From assembly GCA_022605425.2 (NCBI GenBank), contig CM061247.1, forward strand, positions 607,501 to 671,500: a stretch of DNA of 64,000 nt, written 5' to 3'. The notes under the pieces are model-generated. The model ran no database searches and was not told the DNA's origin. It worked only from the letters and a program-made list of their open reading frames with translations. Both the position numbers and the translations under genes were made by a program. This document shows positions 9,352-22,400 of the stretch, piece after piece. How positions within the stretch are numbered: the first letter of the stretch is position 1; every line of letters starts with the position of its first letter. The stretch comes from Hamiltosporidium tvaerminnensis. Lineage: Eukaryota > Microsporidia > Dubosqiidae.

Positions 9352-11496
9352 ATGGTAAACATTAAAAAAGATATTTTTAATGACATTAATAAATATAAAG
9401 AAGCAATAAATGTAGAAATAAAAGAAATGAGTATGAAAGATGAATCAACAATTAAAGATTATTATATGAATATTTTAGAATCAGAAGATATTTATTATAT
9501 TTTTTATGTTTTAAAAATTAGTTTTTTAATAAAAGTTAAATTTGTTAATCGAAATATTTTAGAAAAATTAAATGAGTTATTGCAGATGGTTTCTATGACA
9601 AGGAATGTTATTGAAATAGAATATAAAAAAATTTGTTTAGAATTTATAAAAAATCATATTATAAATAATGACAATATAGATATAATTATAACTGTATTAG
9701 GTCATTTGGATTTAAATGATCATGAAATTATGTATTTTAGGAAATTTCTTGGGTATTCAAAGATCTATAATTACTATAAAAATGTTAACAAAATGATATT
9801 TGAGAAATATTTTACAACTGAAGAACTTATTGTTTTGATTCGTTTGCTAGATAATCATGAACTGTGTTTTGTGCAGTTGCTCCCAGCTATTACAAGAATA
9901 AACGAATATGTGACTGATTCAGTTGTGGAAAAAAATATTGTATCTTGTTGTATAATTTTGAATTCTGTAATTTTAGGATCGCCAAAATCTTTTAAGGATA
10001 AAGATGATTATGTAATATCCACAATTTCTTTTTTGACGAATATTTTTTATGATTCTAAGAACTTTACGTTTATAAATTTAGAAGATGCAAAAATAATTTT
10101 ACTGACGATTAATAATCTTACAAATAGTATAAAAAACAATTCCAGAATTTCTAATTTATCATTTGGTATTTATAATGAATCATTAGAAATATATGAACAA
10201 ATGACAAAAGGTCATACAACAGTTTTAGAAGAATATATTGTAATAGGGTGTCTTATAAAGCTTATAGGAATATTTTATATGGTTTCTTATGACATAGGAT
10301 GTAGAATGCATGATACAGATTATTTATTTAATTTAATACAAGATTCTGATATTGAAAAGCCCCAGTATATCAATGATACGGAATGGAAAAATATCTACGA
10401 TTTTTTCTTATCACATAAATATGAAACACTTGATCTGATATATCCATCTACATTAGAAGTAATATTTAAATCAGATGTTTTATATCTTCACCTTATCAAA
10501 TGTTCAACTCCTTATGATGCATTATTACCTCTAAAAAATATGTTGAGAGAAGTAGATTGGTCATTGCTTATAGCCTTGGCTTGTTCCGACAAAAGAAGTG
10601 AATATATCAGTTTTTTATTTAATCCGGTATTCTTCAAAAACAATGCAACAGAACATTATGAGTATATTCACATATTTATAGAAGCAGCTTTTAAAAATAA
10701 CGATTACGATATACTATTAATAGTCACACATATTTTAGTAGAAAATCATAAAGATTTAATCAAAAAGGAAGATTTTTTATCTTTGTATGTAAATCTTTTC
10801 TTATCAAATTTTTCTCACTCAGTAAATTTTACTATATCGTATCGAAGAGAAAAACTTTTAAACTTTTTTTGTGAAAATGTAACCGATAAAAACACTAACA
10901 ACCTCATTCTGGTCATATTGGATTTTCTAACCAAGCATAAAATTACAACACCAACTAAATACGTATTTACTCTAATATTTCTGTATTCATCTCGAACTAA
11001 TGATATAAGCAACGAAACTGTTATAAAATTGAAAGATTATACTTTTAAATGTATTCAATTCCATTCCACAATACTTACTTCTGAATTTGATAAATATAAC
11101 GAAGAATTATATTTTAACATTATAAGCAATCCACATATAAAACTTTATATTGTCATGTTATCGCTGTATATGGTGAATTTTAATCTGAAAATAGATTTCA
11201 CGGATGAAGACTTAATCTCTTGCGATCATATTCTGTATATAAAGTTGATTATCTCGTTGATTTGTTATAAACGAGGACAGTTTGATGAGAGTTATTTAGA
11301 AGACATAAGAAAAGTTTTGCTTAAATTTATTATCAATTCCCGTAATTCTCATGTCTCTACACTTGGAATGCTTATAAAAGAAAGTGATAAGAGTATATTA
11401 ATAGAAAATACAGAAAAGGCAGACATTTTGGCTTTTTATGACAATATTTTAGAAAAATTACAAACTTGTTTAAAAAAAGAAAAATGTATAAAATAA
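9352..11496 (+). CDS. unrecognised helical protein
   Basis: A 714-residue acidic protein that I do not recognise. It lacks a signal peptide. Hydrophobic/charged alternation throughout suggests a wholly alpha-helical, possibly HEAT- or ARM-like solenoid (for example LEYIVIGCLIKLIGIFYM-type helices and the DWSLLIALACSDKRSEYIS segment near 400). No catalytic motif, zinc site or low-complexity tail is visible apart from a short Lys-rich end. It lacks the CCC start motif common in this window; ATG 9352 is simply the first Met of the frame. A scaffold, transport-receptor or nuclear-pore role would be possible but is unsupported. Confidence 0.65.
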   Translation: MVNIKKDIFNDINKYKEAINVEIKEMSMKDESTIKDYYMNILESEDIYYIFYVLKISFLIKVKFVNRNILEKLNELLQMVSMTRNVIEIEYKKICLEFIKNHIINNDNIDIIITVLGHLDLNDHEIMYFRKFLGYSKIYNYYKNVNKMIFEKYFTTEELIVLIRLLDNHELCFVQLLPAITRINEYVTDSVVEKNIVSCCIILNSVILGSPKSFKDKDDYVISTISFLTNIFYDSKNFTFINLEDAKIILLTINNLTNSIKNNSRISNLSFGIYNESLEIYEQMTKGHTTVLEEYIVIGCLIKLIGIFYMVSYDIGCRMHDTDYLFNLIQDSDIEKPQYINDTEWKNIYDFFLSHKYETLDLIYPSTLEVIFKSDVLYLHLIKCSTPYDALLPLKNMLREVDWSLLIALACSDKRSEYISFLFNPVFFKNNATEHYEYIHIFIEAAFKNNDYDILLIVTHILVENHKDLIKKEDFLSLYVNLFLSNFSHSVNFTISYRREKLLNFFCENVTDKNTNNLILVILDFLTKHKITTPTKYVFTLIFLYSSRTNDISNETVIKLKDYTFKCIQFHSTILTSEFDKYNEELYFNIISNPHIKLYIVMLSLYMVNFNLKIDFTDEDLISCDHILYIKLIISLICYKRGQFDESYLEDIRKVLLKFIINSRNSHVSTLGMLIKESDKSILIENTEKADILAFYDNILEKLQTCLKKEKCIK

Positions 11497-12225
11497 AAAG
11501 ATTATTACAAATTTATTTGGATAAATTTAGTTTTTTGTATCGGATTTATATGTTTTTGAACAAGAAATTAAAAAAATACAAATTGGATTTCAGATAAGAA
11601 AATAAACAGCCTATTTATATTCATGAATCAATCAATCAAATATATAGAAATTTAAATAGATTTATTACGTTTCATAATATCATTAATTGAAAGTTTAAAC
11701 TTAAACATTACCTTCTCTAGGACACTTTAAATTCTAATAAAATAGTTTCCGTTAATAAATTTTTATCATAGAGTCATTGTTCTCTCGTTACATGCAATTT
11801 TTAAATCTTTGTATTTAATTAAACCGAATTTTTTTAACAAATTCAATAATACTTTATACTTTATACTTTTACTTTATACTTAATTCATATATAATGTTTG
11901 ATTTTTCTTTCATATTTTGTGAAACAATTTATTATAAATTTAAATATTGAATATACTTCATAAATATTTAAAATAGATCTAAAAATCAAATTTAATATTT
12001 AAAAACCTTATAACTATAGATTTTTCTTCTTTATTTGAAAAAGAATCATTTTAAAAACTTTATCATCAATGATATATTTTATTTTAATTTATAGGTAATT
12101 CATAATTAATTCTATTGTATTTATTAAAATAAAAAAAATATTCGGTTCAACTGTGATTTGGAAATATGTGTTACTTCTAAATAAGTAATATTTAAATATA
12201 AAAATAAAATGATTTATATTAATCA
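11497..12225. other. intergenic, no gene seen
   Basis: AT-rich spacer. A short run of ACTTTATACTTT-type direct repeats lies near 11850-11882. Nothing else supported. Confidence 0.55.
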
Positions 12226-12954
12226 TTTATTTAAAAGTATCACATCTTTTTACAATAGTGGCAAGTGTTATATTTGTTTTTATGACATTAACGCAGTTCT
12301 AGGTTTAACATAAATAACTGCTACCTCAACATTCCATCAGTACCCTCTAAGATACCTACGTTCCAAAAACTTTCATCTACCAGGTGGTTTGAACCCAATT
12401 AATAGGCGAAGGAGCTGCCAGAACTTCGTTAATTTCCGTTGCATAGAGTTTGATCGAAGGCCGAAGCCCCCCCGGGCTCCCCCAAGACTATACAGCATTC
12501 TTACTTACTCTACACTTTCTAAATTCAATAAACTTCTAGCTAAGATATATTTCAGATATTTACATGGGGTCCACCTAGACAGTGCAATGTCATGCCAACA
12601 GGTATAACCTGCTACTTAGCTCTCCCGGCTTTAAATGGTTTTTATTGTTATATCTCCCAGGCGCTAAGTCTTATAACCCGAGTGAGCAAGGCTAAGTTTC
12701 CATGCTTTTACATGGCAATTAACTACAAGTTTAGGTGCGATCTGCAATAGCGTTGCGTAAAAAAACTACAAATAAATTTGTGGAAGAATTTTTGCCATTT
12801 CTTAAACCTCTTCTCCTCATAACAACTCCCATGGAACAACCGAAGATGTAGTGTGGTTTTATTCGCACCAAAAATCCAAACAATGATCTCACACCAGTTT
12901 CACACACTCATTGCCAAGCAGAAAGTTTTTTTATGTGGTTATCCACCCTCCACC
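12226..12954 (-). repeat. family A dispersed repeat, copy 2
   Basis: Full-length copy in reverse orientation, the closest relative of copy 1 in the window. It keeps the ACTTAGCGCCTGGGAGATA, GGTGGACCCCATGTAA and GATGTGATACTTTTAAATAAA blocks. Short frames on the forward strand (12389-12607) resemble those in the 39046 copy but not in the others, so coding is not supported. Confidence 0.85.
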
Positions 12955-13399
12955 AAATATTTAAAGAGCATTATATTATATTTGTTTAAAATACAGATTT
13001 TCATCTACCAGTACTACATTAAATATCTTAAAAGAAATTCATCTTACCTAAACCTGCTTATAAATTATTATAAATATATTGAATTCTCCTGAAAGTGTAA
13101 ACTGTGAAAATTTAGAAATTATCATAGATTTATAATTTATTTTAGTTTTTTTATGGCATTTATTTATTTTTTATCTTAGCTTTACTTAAATATCTATTAA
13201 GTATTTTCTATAAATTTTTACCATTAAATTTTTTTAAAAAAATATTGTCGAGTAGTTCGTAGATATAAAAAAATTGTAACAAAATTGTAGAAGTAAATAG
13301 AATTTAATATTCATAAAATCTTTTTAGATTTGTATTTTAGTAAAAATATTTTTTAAAAGAAATTACGATTAAGACGTATTTTAAAAGTGGTTTAAATAT
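12955..13399. other. upstream region of FEN1
   Basis: AT-rich spacer between a family A copy and FEN1. Apart from CCC at 13400-13402 just before the FEN1 start, I see no defined element. Confidence 0.5.
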
Positions 13400-13407
13400 C
13401 CCTAGAA

Positions 13408-14451
13408 ATGGGAATCAAGCAGCTTTCTCAAGTAATTTTAAAATATAATAAACAATCTATTCGAGAAAGATCTATAGGATATTATTCTGGAAAGAGAATA
13501 GCTATAGATGCATCCTTGTGTTTGTACCAATTTTTAATTGCGGTTAGATCTGAAGGTATGGTATTGAATGCAGCTGATGGTGAAACTACATCACATTTGG
13601 TAGGTCTTTTTTATAGATCTATACGTCTTATCGAAAACGGTATTAAGCCAATATTTGTGTTTGATGGTAAGCCACCTCATATGAAATTTGAGGAATTACA
13701 AAAAAGATCAGAAAAACGAATTAAGGCAGATGAAGAATATGTAAAGGCCGTTGAAAAGGGTGATTTGGGAAAGATGGAAATGTACGATAAAAGAAAAACC
13801 AAGGTCACAATTAAACATGTTGAGGACTGTAAAAAACTGTTGAGTTTTATGGGAATTCCTTACGTGAATGCGCCAAGCGAAGCAGAAGCTTTTTGTGCAT
13901 ATCTCTGTATAAATAAACATGTTGATGCAGTGGGAACCGAGGACATGGATGCATTAACTTTTGCTACACCTATACTTCTAAGAAATTTGACAGCCTCTGA
14001 AAGTAAAAAGTTACCAATTAAAGAGTATAATTTTAAAGGCATTCTCAGAGATTTAGAGTTAACTGATTCCGAGTTTATTGATATGTGTATATTATTGGGT
14101 TGTGATTATTGCGAGTCTATAAAAGGAATCGGACCACAAAAAGCACTTTCTTTGATAAAAAAGTATCAAAATATTGAAAATATACTACAAAACGAAACAT
14201 CGTTAGAAATTCCAGATGAATGGAAATATAAAGATGCAAGAATTATTTTTGAAGAATTAGTTAATTTGCCTTGTGAAGAAGAACTACCTAACTTTAAATA
14301 TGGAGCTGTTAATAAAGAAGCTATTATTGATTTTTTAGTTGTAAAAAATGGCTTCAGCGAAGAAAGAGTTAAAAAAGGCTTGGAAAGATTAATTTTGGCA
14401 CAAAAAAAGGGTAAAACACAACGTTTGGATGATTTTTTCAAAGCTAAATAA
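13408..14451 (+). CDS. FEN1: flap endonuclease 1
   Basis: A 347-residue XPG-family nuclease of normal FEN1 length. It removes 5' flaps during Okazaki-fragment maturation and long-patch base excision repair in the nucleus. The N-domain has D34 (AIDASLCLYQF) and D86 (VFDGKPP). The I-domain has E158 and E160 (NAPSEAEAFCAYL), D179 and D181 (TEDMDAL), and D233 (LGCDYCESIKGIGPQKAL, with the helix-two-turn-helix). These acidic residues fall at the same numbers as in human FEN1, so no indel separates them. The C-terminus ends in TQRLDDFFKAK, a PCNA-interacting (PIP) box with Thr instead of Gln at its first position. The start is backed by CCC at 13400-13402 and by the MGIKQLS N-terminus, where Gly2 is part of the conserved active-site region. 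Confidence 0.98.
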   Translation: MGIKQLSQVILKYNKQSIRERSIGYYSGKRIAIDASLCLYQFLIAVRSEGMVLNAADGETTSHLVGLFYRSIRLIENGIKPIFVFDGKPPHMKFEELQKRSEKRIKADEEYVKAVEKGDLGKMEMYDKRKTKVTIKHVEDCKKLLSFMGIPYVNAPSEAEAFCAYLCINKHVDAVGTEDMDALTFATPILLRNLTASESKKLPIKEYNFKGILRDLELTDSEFIDMCILLGCDYCESIKGIGPQKALSLIKKYQNIENILQNETSLEIPDEWKYKDARIIFEELVNLPCEEELPNFKYGAVNKEAIIDFLVVKNGFSEERVKKGLERLILAQKKGKTQRLDDFFKAK

Positions 14452-14936
14452 ATTTTATTTTTCTATTATTTTGTTAAACTTTAAATTTGATGTATTGAAT
14501 TTAAAAATTATATTCAAATAAACAAATACATCTGTTTTAGAATTTATTTTTGGAATTGCTGTAATTAAATCAATTTTAAGAGGTCAAAAATCGGCTTTTT
14601 GTTTTTTCTAATGTAAATCGAATTAGAAGAAATTCAAAATTTCTTGATGGCGTCTTATAGTGTCCAAATGAATATTTTTTACAGTTAAAATTCATGCTTG
14701 TTGGTATTGTTGTGAAATTTAAGCTTGGCTGTGTAAAAAAGAATGTTTCACTCATAATTTTTATTTTTATTTAGAAAATAAGTACCCTGAGAATATAAAC
14801 TGCTATTAAGCATCCCAGTTTTCATATTTTTCATAAAAAATCATGTAGTAAGCCAAGATTCAAAAATCTATTTTATTTAAGCCTGATCCAAATTTCCTAC
14901 TATAATATAAAATTACAAGATTTCTTTTTTATTTTC
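14452..14936. other. intergenic, no gene seen
   Basis: AT-rich spacer after FEN1. No ORF or repeat recognised before the family A copy begins at about 14937. Confidence 0.5.
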
Positions 14937-15645
14937 GAGAGAGATAACCATATTAAAAACTATCGGAATAGCATTTATTTGGTAAATTGGCATAAAACCA
15001 CTGTTTAGTCTTTCAGAGGAATAAAACCTACAATACATTTATGGTTGTATTATGAAAATCAGTATAAGAATCGGTAGGTCTTCAAAACTGTAAAACCTTT
15101 TCTAAATAATTAATTTTCACTTTTTTTGGTGACCGGATCACAGGCCGCGGCTTAACTTTAAGGTAATTGCCATCTCAATGCATATAATCCTAGTTTTGTT
15201 CACTCGAGTTGTATGACTTAGCGCTTTAAAGCTGCGAAAAAAAGATACCCTTTAAGGAGCCAGGACTAATAAATGGAAGTTATATATGTAGGTATAACAT
15301 TTCACTGTCTAGCTGAACCCATGTAAATCGCCGAGATATATTTTAGCTAGAAGTTTGATGGGTTTCTAAGATTTAAAAAAAGAGAATCCCGGATATTCTT
15401 GGAAAGGCTAGCGTGAGGTTGTACCTACGATCACACTCAATTTCACGGAAATTAACGAGCTTCGGTCAACTTCATCGCTCATTATTTGAGTTTTAATCCT
15501 TTTAGATGAAATTATTGGGATTTGTATCTTCGGGATACTGATTAAATATCGGAACAGTTATTTATGTTAAAGCGTGAACTGCGTTAATGTCATGAAAACA
15601 ATATAACAATTGCCACGTTTTAAAAGTTAGAATGTTTAAGATAAA
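14937..15645 (+). repeat. family A dispersed repeat, copy 3
   Basis: A diverged but nearly full-length copy. It is recognised by ACTTAGCGCTTTAAAGC, CTAGCTGAACCCATGTAAAT and AACTGCGTTAATGTCATG. Its 3' end lies about ten bases before a retrotransposon 3' fragment in the same orientation. Confidence 0.75.
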
Positions 15646-15654
15646 TTTATCTTT

Positions 15655-16256
15655 ATTTTATATTAGATCCAATAGGTTTATTTTCGATATGAGTAAAAAT
15701 AAGATAACGCAATTTAAAATAGGAACTGCTCCCAATATTAAATAAAATTTTCTGAACCAGAAAAACCTAAAAAGTATGATTATTAGCTTATGTGACAAAT
15801 CCTATTTATAAATATAGTGTTTAGATAATCTTCAATAGGATTTTCTTGGATGTTTTTGATAGTATATCATATGATGTTTTTTAAAATAATTGCAAATATT
15901 CATGCATGTAAATACATATATTCAGTCAAATGTATTTCCGAAGACAGCCGAAACAATTTATTTAATCGATAAAGACAATTTTGTTAAAACCAATAGCCGA
16001 AATTAACTAAAGAGTGCCAATGAGTATTATTGAATAATCAGAAATGCATTAGGAAATAATAACTCGTCCATACAAGCTAATAAGGAATGAGATTGTGTTA
16101 GATATACAGCAAAAAAGCAAAATCACTTTATTTTCATTTCCAGGAACCAGACTAGAGGAATTAACAATAAATAGAAACGAAGAGTCGAACTTAGAAGCGT
16201 ATGTGGTGCTTTAAGAGGTAGAAGAAAATATAATAAAATAAATACATTTGTTCAAG
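15655..16256 (+). mobile_element. R2-like retrotransposon 3' fragment
   Basis: Decayed coding and 3' tail of the element also seen at 1-1080. Collinear matches include the region after the RPD motif (AATAAGATAAC, then AAGTATGA), CATATATTCAGTC, AAGACAGCCGAAACAATTTA and ACCAGACTAGAGGAAT. It ends in an ATAAAATAAAT tail. Several stops and frameshifts make it non-functional. It directly follows family A copy 3. Confidence 0.7.
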
Positions 16257-16443
16257 TTGAATCAAAATAATTTAATATATATTCTATTAAATAAATAATC
16301 GGTTTTTTTTGTTATATATTATATAAGTACAATAGGAATAATCAAAAAAGATTTAATCATAGTTTTTGCCGAAATTTTATCATTTATAATTAAGAAAAAA
16401 ACTCGAAAAGATAAAATTAAATATTATTTTTATTGAGAAATAA
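16257..16443. other. short spacer downstream of HECT gene
   Basis: AT-rich spacer between a retroelement tail and the HECT gene stop. It presumably carries the 3' UTR of the HECT transcript. Confidence 0.4.
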
Positions 16444-19400
16444 TTAAGAAGAGCCATAATAGTCCACTGTGATTGCGGTTCTCATTTTTTCTTTCAATGA
16501 ATCCTCATTATCATATAATGGCAGGTTCAGCAAATTAAAACACGTGGAGGCTGATGGTAATGAATCTTTAGAAAAAATCGGAACGATTGTAAAAGGATTT
16601 TCTATAAACTTATAAGATTTGAATCCACCTGTGGGTAATTTATCTAGTCCTGTTATAAATTTCAATACCTTATGTCTTTCTGAGTCATCAAATCCTGTTA
16701 AGAGATTCCAGAACCAAATTATTGTTGGATGTTCGGAGTAATACACCCCACTATATTTTGTATTTGATTTCCATTCAGTTATATTCAATTCTTTTTTGTC
16801 TTCAACCATTATTTTTAAATCATCATAACTAAAAAAGTTATGTAGAGTATTAGGAAATATCAAATTAAATCCTTCTTTCAACTTATCCAAGTAATCTTTC
16901 ATACCTTTATAAATCTTAAATTCTGTATTTTTTTGAATGTAATCCTCAACATTTTCTTTTGTAAGCCTTTTACTATAACCATCTTCAGAAAGACAAAACA
17001 TTTTAAGTTCTCCGTTAACCGCTGCTAAAACGGTAAAATCTAAATCTAACGAATCAACATCTTCAACATCTCTCAATGAAACATAATTTTCGTAAAATTC
17101 TCTATCAATATTTTTGAAATCCTCAATACAAAATTTTTCTTGTGCTAGAAATAAATAGAACGATTCAATAAACTCAAGCCCCATAACTGAATTCATAATT
17201 ATACTTTTCGCCATGATTATGCCTGTGTAATAGTATATTTTTTGGATTTTATTATGTTCTTCAGTATCTGATAAAGCAAATATACTCACAGGATCATTCG
17301 TTCTAAATGGCATAAAATATATATTTTCATTTATAGCTTTGCTGTATAAAAGAAAAAATTCATATAACGGGCCTATACCTTCGCCATATTCAGTTGTAAA
17401 CTTTGCCATCCAATTTTCACACAAAATTTCCTCAGTTGATTTGGTTTCAAAAAAATTTATTGTTGATTCAATAATATTCTTAGGATTTATAAGAAGATAA
17501 AACGCTGAATAGGCAACCGAATCCGAAAAATAAGTTGGCCTCGTTAAAAACATTATTTTGGTTTCCAAAGATATATATTTAAAGCTTGAAAGTAAATCAA
17601 AATTGTCGTGAAAAATGGTTTTTACTTTTAAGTAGAAGCTTATTAAGTCATAGATTTGTTCGCTGTTCGGAAAATATATTTTATTACTAATTCCAAATAT
17701 AAAACTCATAAAATCGTGGAATATAAATTTATTGGTATATTCAATTAAATCTATATCGTTAGGTATCCGATTTCTTACATAAGAATATACTTGACAGCAT
17801 TTTGCAATTATTTCTAAATATTTCTTAAATAAAAAAACAATTGTCTCATTCTTATAGCTATTGAAATCTCTGAAAAAAATAAACAAAGGAGAAGTTGCAA
17901 TATATTCAAGAGATTTGTAAATATAATCTATGTCGTTTTGCTTAAAGGGAATACTGGCTAGATCAAAAGAATTCAAAAATCTATCATATTTGCAAAAAAT
18001 GGATTTTGCCCGTAAAATAGTTTCGTCTTCAGCAAAATATCCTTTCAGAAGCAAAAAGCCAATTTTATCACAATAATACAAATAAATATTAAAGAGGGTA
18101 AGATGAGAATCTATTATTTTTTTTTGATTGCAAAGTATTTGGTAAAGAATATTTTGGCTTACATTCTTCGATTTTGATGCATTACTAGTTAAAGAGTCTT
18201 GGGCGTTTTTTAGTTTAATAGAATCTATAGGTAATCTATCAGTGTTTACATGTAAATACAAAGATTCAAATAATAATAATTCCAATACAGAATCATCAGA
18301 ATATGATTGCATTTTGTCACAAACAAATTTTAAAGGGTTTTCATTAAAATACGAATCTTGTGTCCTCGAATTTAATCGAGAAACTTGTGTACAATAATAT
18401 TTTAAAAAATCCTCATCAAAAGTTTTGTTTACATCTAATAAAATAAGATTTTTGATGATTTCGATCAATTCAAATGCACATTCTTTTACCGGTAAAATGT
18501 ATAAATCACAAAGAAGTTTATTACATACTGTTTTTACGTCTAAATTAGAACTTGTGTAGGTTGACAAACAACCATCTTTATTTTTTTCATCCAAACTGGC
18601 TTTTTTACAAATTTTAGAAACGTATTTTTCCCGTATAAAATCTTCATATTTGAAAACCCATTCAATTTTTTTCTTATCAAATTTACGAAAATCTGCTCTT
18701 TCTTCAGATAAAATTAATCGAGAATATATCATTTCATGGACATCTTCAGATAAATTATATCTTTTCAATTTATTTTTTAGATTATCATAAATTTGTTCAT
18801 CACTATTTTTCCATATAGAAATTCCTATGACCGTTTTAATATCATTTATGTTTTCGGCATAGAAATTTACTATTTTTGAATCGATTTCCGAATTACTAAA
18901 TATTATTTTCTTATAATCAGAAAAATCTCCTATTCCTATGTGGTACTTCATTATATATCCAAAGTCAATGTTTTTCAAATTAGTTAATTCGTTTCGAGAT
19001 ATATTTATATATTCCAAAGAATCACTGTTTTCTAAAAAGCTTATTTCATAAATATTAAAATCGTTGATAAGGGAAAAAGAGATGTGACAAAATATATTAT
19101 AAAGACTCGGCAAATAACATTGAAATATGCTACTCATTAGATATTTTTCCAAAAATTTAATATTTCCGCAATTAATACATGATAAAAAAATATTCAGCAA
19201 TTTTAAGAGACAATTATGAAGCATTATAATATGTGAACTACTACACAAATTTTGTTCAAATTTATTTACCAGTGTTTCCAGTATACCATTGGATAAAAAA
19301 ATATGGTAAATTTCTTTTTTTCTTTTTTCGAAATTAAATCTACAGTTTTCATCATAGAAATCGTGATTTATTGTATTGAGATATTGAATATACTTACAGC

Positions 19401-22400
19401 AACAAATTTCAGATAGTAAAATTTTATAAATAAGTGAAAATAAATTATAAGAGTAATCAAAATCTTTGATTTTTGCTAAAACACAAATTTTCTCAATCAC
19501 ATATTCCACATAACACAAATCGCCTCTATATAGCGTAACTGTTATGAAATATCCATATCTAAAATCCAAACTCCACCTAAAACTATTATTTAGCGAAATA
19601 AAATCATCAAATATTTTGTTGGAAATAAAATTATTTAAAAATTCATCAATTGTTTCTTTTTCAATAAAATGCAATAGAGATGGAAAAGTTGATATTATTT
19701 CCGACAAAAATTGCAAAGTTATTATTCTATAGGAATGTTGTTCCTGCGCTATAATCATAATCATATCCTGTAGTATTTCAATTTTAAGTTTCATATCATC
19801 TTCAGTTATTAGACTTGAAAAATTGTCGTAATTAATGCATACTTCAGATTTGTAAACCATTTTTTGATTAAAATATTCAAAAATATTTTTCGGTAACTTG
19901 GTATAACTATCGAGGACATAAGCAAATGAACTTATTAAATAAAATTCATCTTCAAATAAATTTCTTAGACATGTGTAAGCATATTCTAATATTTGGTTTT
20001 TGGTGTTTAAAACATTTCCAATAATACTTTCACAATATTTAAACCCAATTTCGGTCTTAAAATAATGATAGATATCGATTTTTGAAATTTGTTTTGAGTA
20101 ATTGGCTAACCTTATCAATGAAATGAGATAAAGCAAAACTTCTTTCGGATCATTGGAAACGTTTACTATATCTGAAAATAACAGCGATTCTTTATTATAA
20201 ATCATGTTTTTATTGTTTTCAATGTTTGTATTAATATTTGTTTTTAAAATTTTCAAATATTCAAGAACACTATTAGGCTTTTTATAAAAATGTTTTTTTG
20301 GATTCGTTATTCTATTCACTTGATTAAAGATAAACAAGAAAAAATAATCAAACTTTTTTTGTGCCTCTATAAAAAAATCTAAATAGTAAAAATTTTCAAA
20401 ACATCCAATCAAAAAAAAATATAAATACCTACTTTCTGTTATTTCAAGCGCTTGAGCTTGAGAATTCGGATTCATCAACTGATTTTCAATTAATAGTATT
20501 AAATCTGATATTTTAATAAACATATGCAATTTCGAAATACTTTTTTCAATATTTTTCAAAAGTGGAATATGTTGTAAAAATATATGGGAATAATATTCTG
20601 AAAACAAACAAACATTTTCGATCATTAAATTAAGAATTTTAGGCAAATTAAAATCAATTAAATCAGTTTTTAAATTATTCATATTCATTAAAAATTTGAG
20701 TATTATTAAATATACAATGTTATTATCAGTATAGAATTCTAGCGGGCTTTTACGGGGGATCTTATTTAGTTGCTGTGTATAGAATTTTAAAAGATATATC
20801 AGATTATCTAATTTTAATTCAAAAATTTCAATGGATAGACATTTTATATATTTATAGTAAATAAATAGTATATTTGGATCATAATCAGTAGTAAACAAAG
20901 ATATTTTATGCAATAAATCGATGTATGATATATATTCTGTGGGGTTGTTGGAATGCATTATAAATGGCATTTGTTCTAGAAACATTATATTTTGATATAT
21001 TAAAACATATATATGCTCCTTTAAAGATTCAATAAAATTTTTTTCAGATGAATAAATTGTATCGTAGTGACTGAGTAAGTCATTTACCGTTACCTCTAAC
21101 GAATTGTATTGAATCCATTTTGGCGTGTAAATCGAAACTATTTTTTCATAAATCAAAGAAACAAGTTCGATGTGTTTCTTAACTAAGTTAAATTTCGATG
21201 TTATATCAGTATGACTAAATACATAATACAAATCCGTTGAAATATATTCTAAACCCATCATCATTTCAAACAAAAATTCATGTGTTGAAAGCATATTAAT
21301 ATTATGTGTATAACAGGCATTCAAAATTTGGGTTTGGAATTCTGAAATATCATATGTTGTTGTTTCAGTCATGTAAAGCGAAAAAGAAAACATGGGATTT
21401 ATTTTACACAACGCTAGCCGATTTATAAATTTGAATAGATGAATATTTTCCTTTTTGTAACAGTTTTTAGGAATATTTATCAATCTGTGTAGATTATATT
21501 TTATTTCTGCCTTTAACACAATATTTTTCAACCAAAGAATATTGTATATAAACTTTAAATAGAAGAATAACCGAAACTCATCATAAAATAATCGTTTCAA
21601 TGTGTTCTTATCATTTTTTTTCAGAAAAAAAATATGAGTTTCTATTGTTTGTAAGCTTTTCCGACAATGTTTTATAAGATTGACATAAACGTTCAGTTCT
21701 GTATTTTCACAAGCTTCTTTCAAACTTAAATTGTCGATGATTTGATCAAAGTTGATAATAAATTCCCTATGATATTTTAAAAAGTTTACCGCGTTACTTT
21801 GAATACAAGTTGATATTCTTGGAAAAATATTTAAAAAAATCGAGAATTCTAAGCTTTTTAAATATAAATCTAACAATTCTTGAATAAAACAAGGGAAATT
21901 ATTATAAAAACGTGAACTAGTTATTAATATACCTAAATACAAAACATTTTTACAAGCAGTTACTGTAAAGCACATTCTTTTACGTATACAATAATCAAAT
22001 AGAATTTCTAAAGTCGTAACTTCGAACTCAGAAACATTCTTCGCATTCATTTTTGTTAGAATTTTGATTATGTTTTTGTTAATAAAATCTACAAAAGTAA
22101 AATCATAGCGATAAAAATTTTTGACAATAAAACATGCTTTTTTTAAAAACAAAGAAATAAGTCTTTCATGTTCATCATATAATTCACTATCTGAAATATG
22201 AATGATTACTTTTCTGTACAATCTGAAGAGCCAGGTAAGTCGACTTTTGAAATCACAATATAACTCTGTTTGAACAACATTCTCAAAAGGAATTGATTTA
22301 TTCGTACTTTCCAAATCAATTAAATCAAATAAAGAATTTACTAAATGCTCTGTATTTGATTTTAGAAATATATTATCTACAAATGTTATAAAAAAAGCAT

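Noticed and set aside
12390-12415. GTTCAAACC resembling a pol III B box in family A copy 2 (minus strand)
   Set aside because: Not conserved in copies at 5010 and 39046, and no A box at the right distance was recognised, so a tRNA-derived SINE is not supported.
12389-12607. 72-codon frame in family A, similar to one at 39221-39418
   Set aside because: Runs on the antisense strand of the repeat; copies at 24448 and 53647 have stops. Not enough for a conserved gene.
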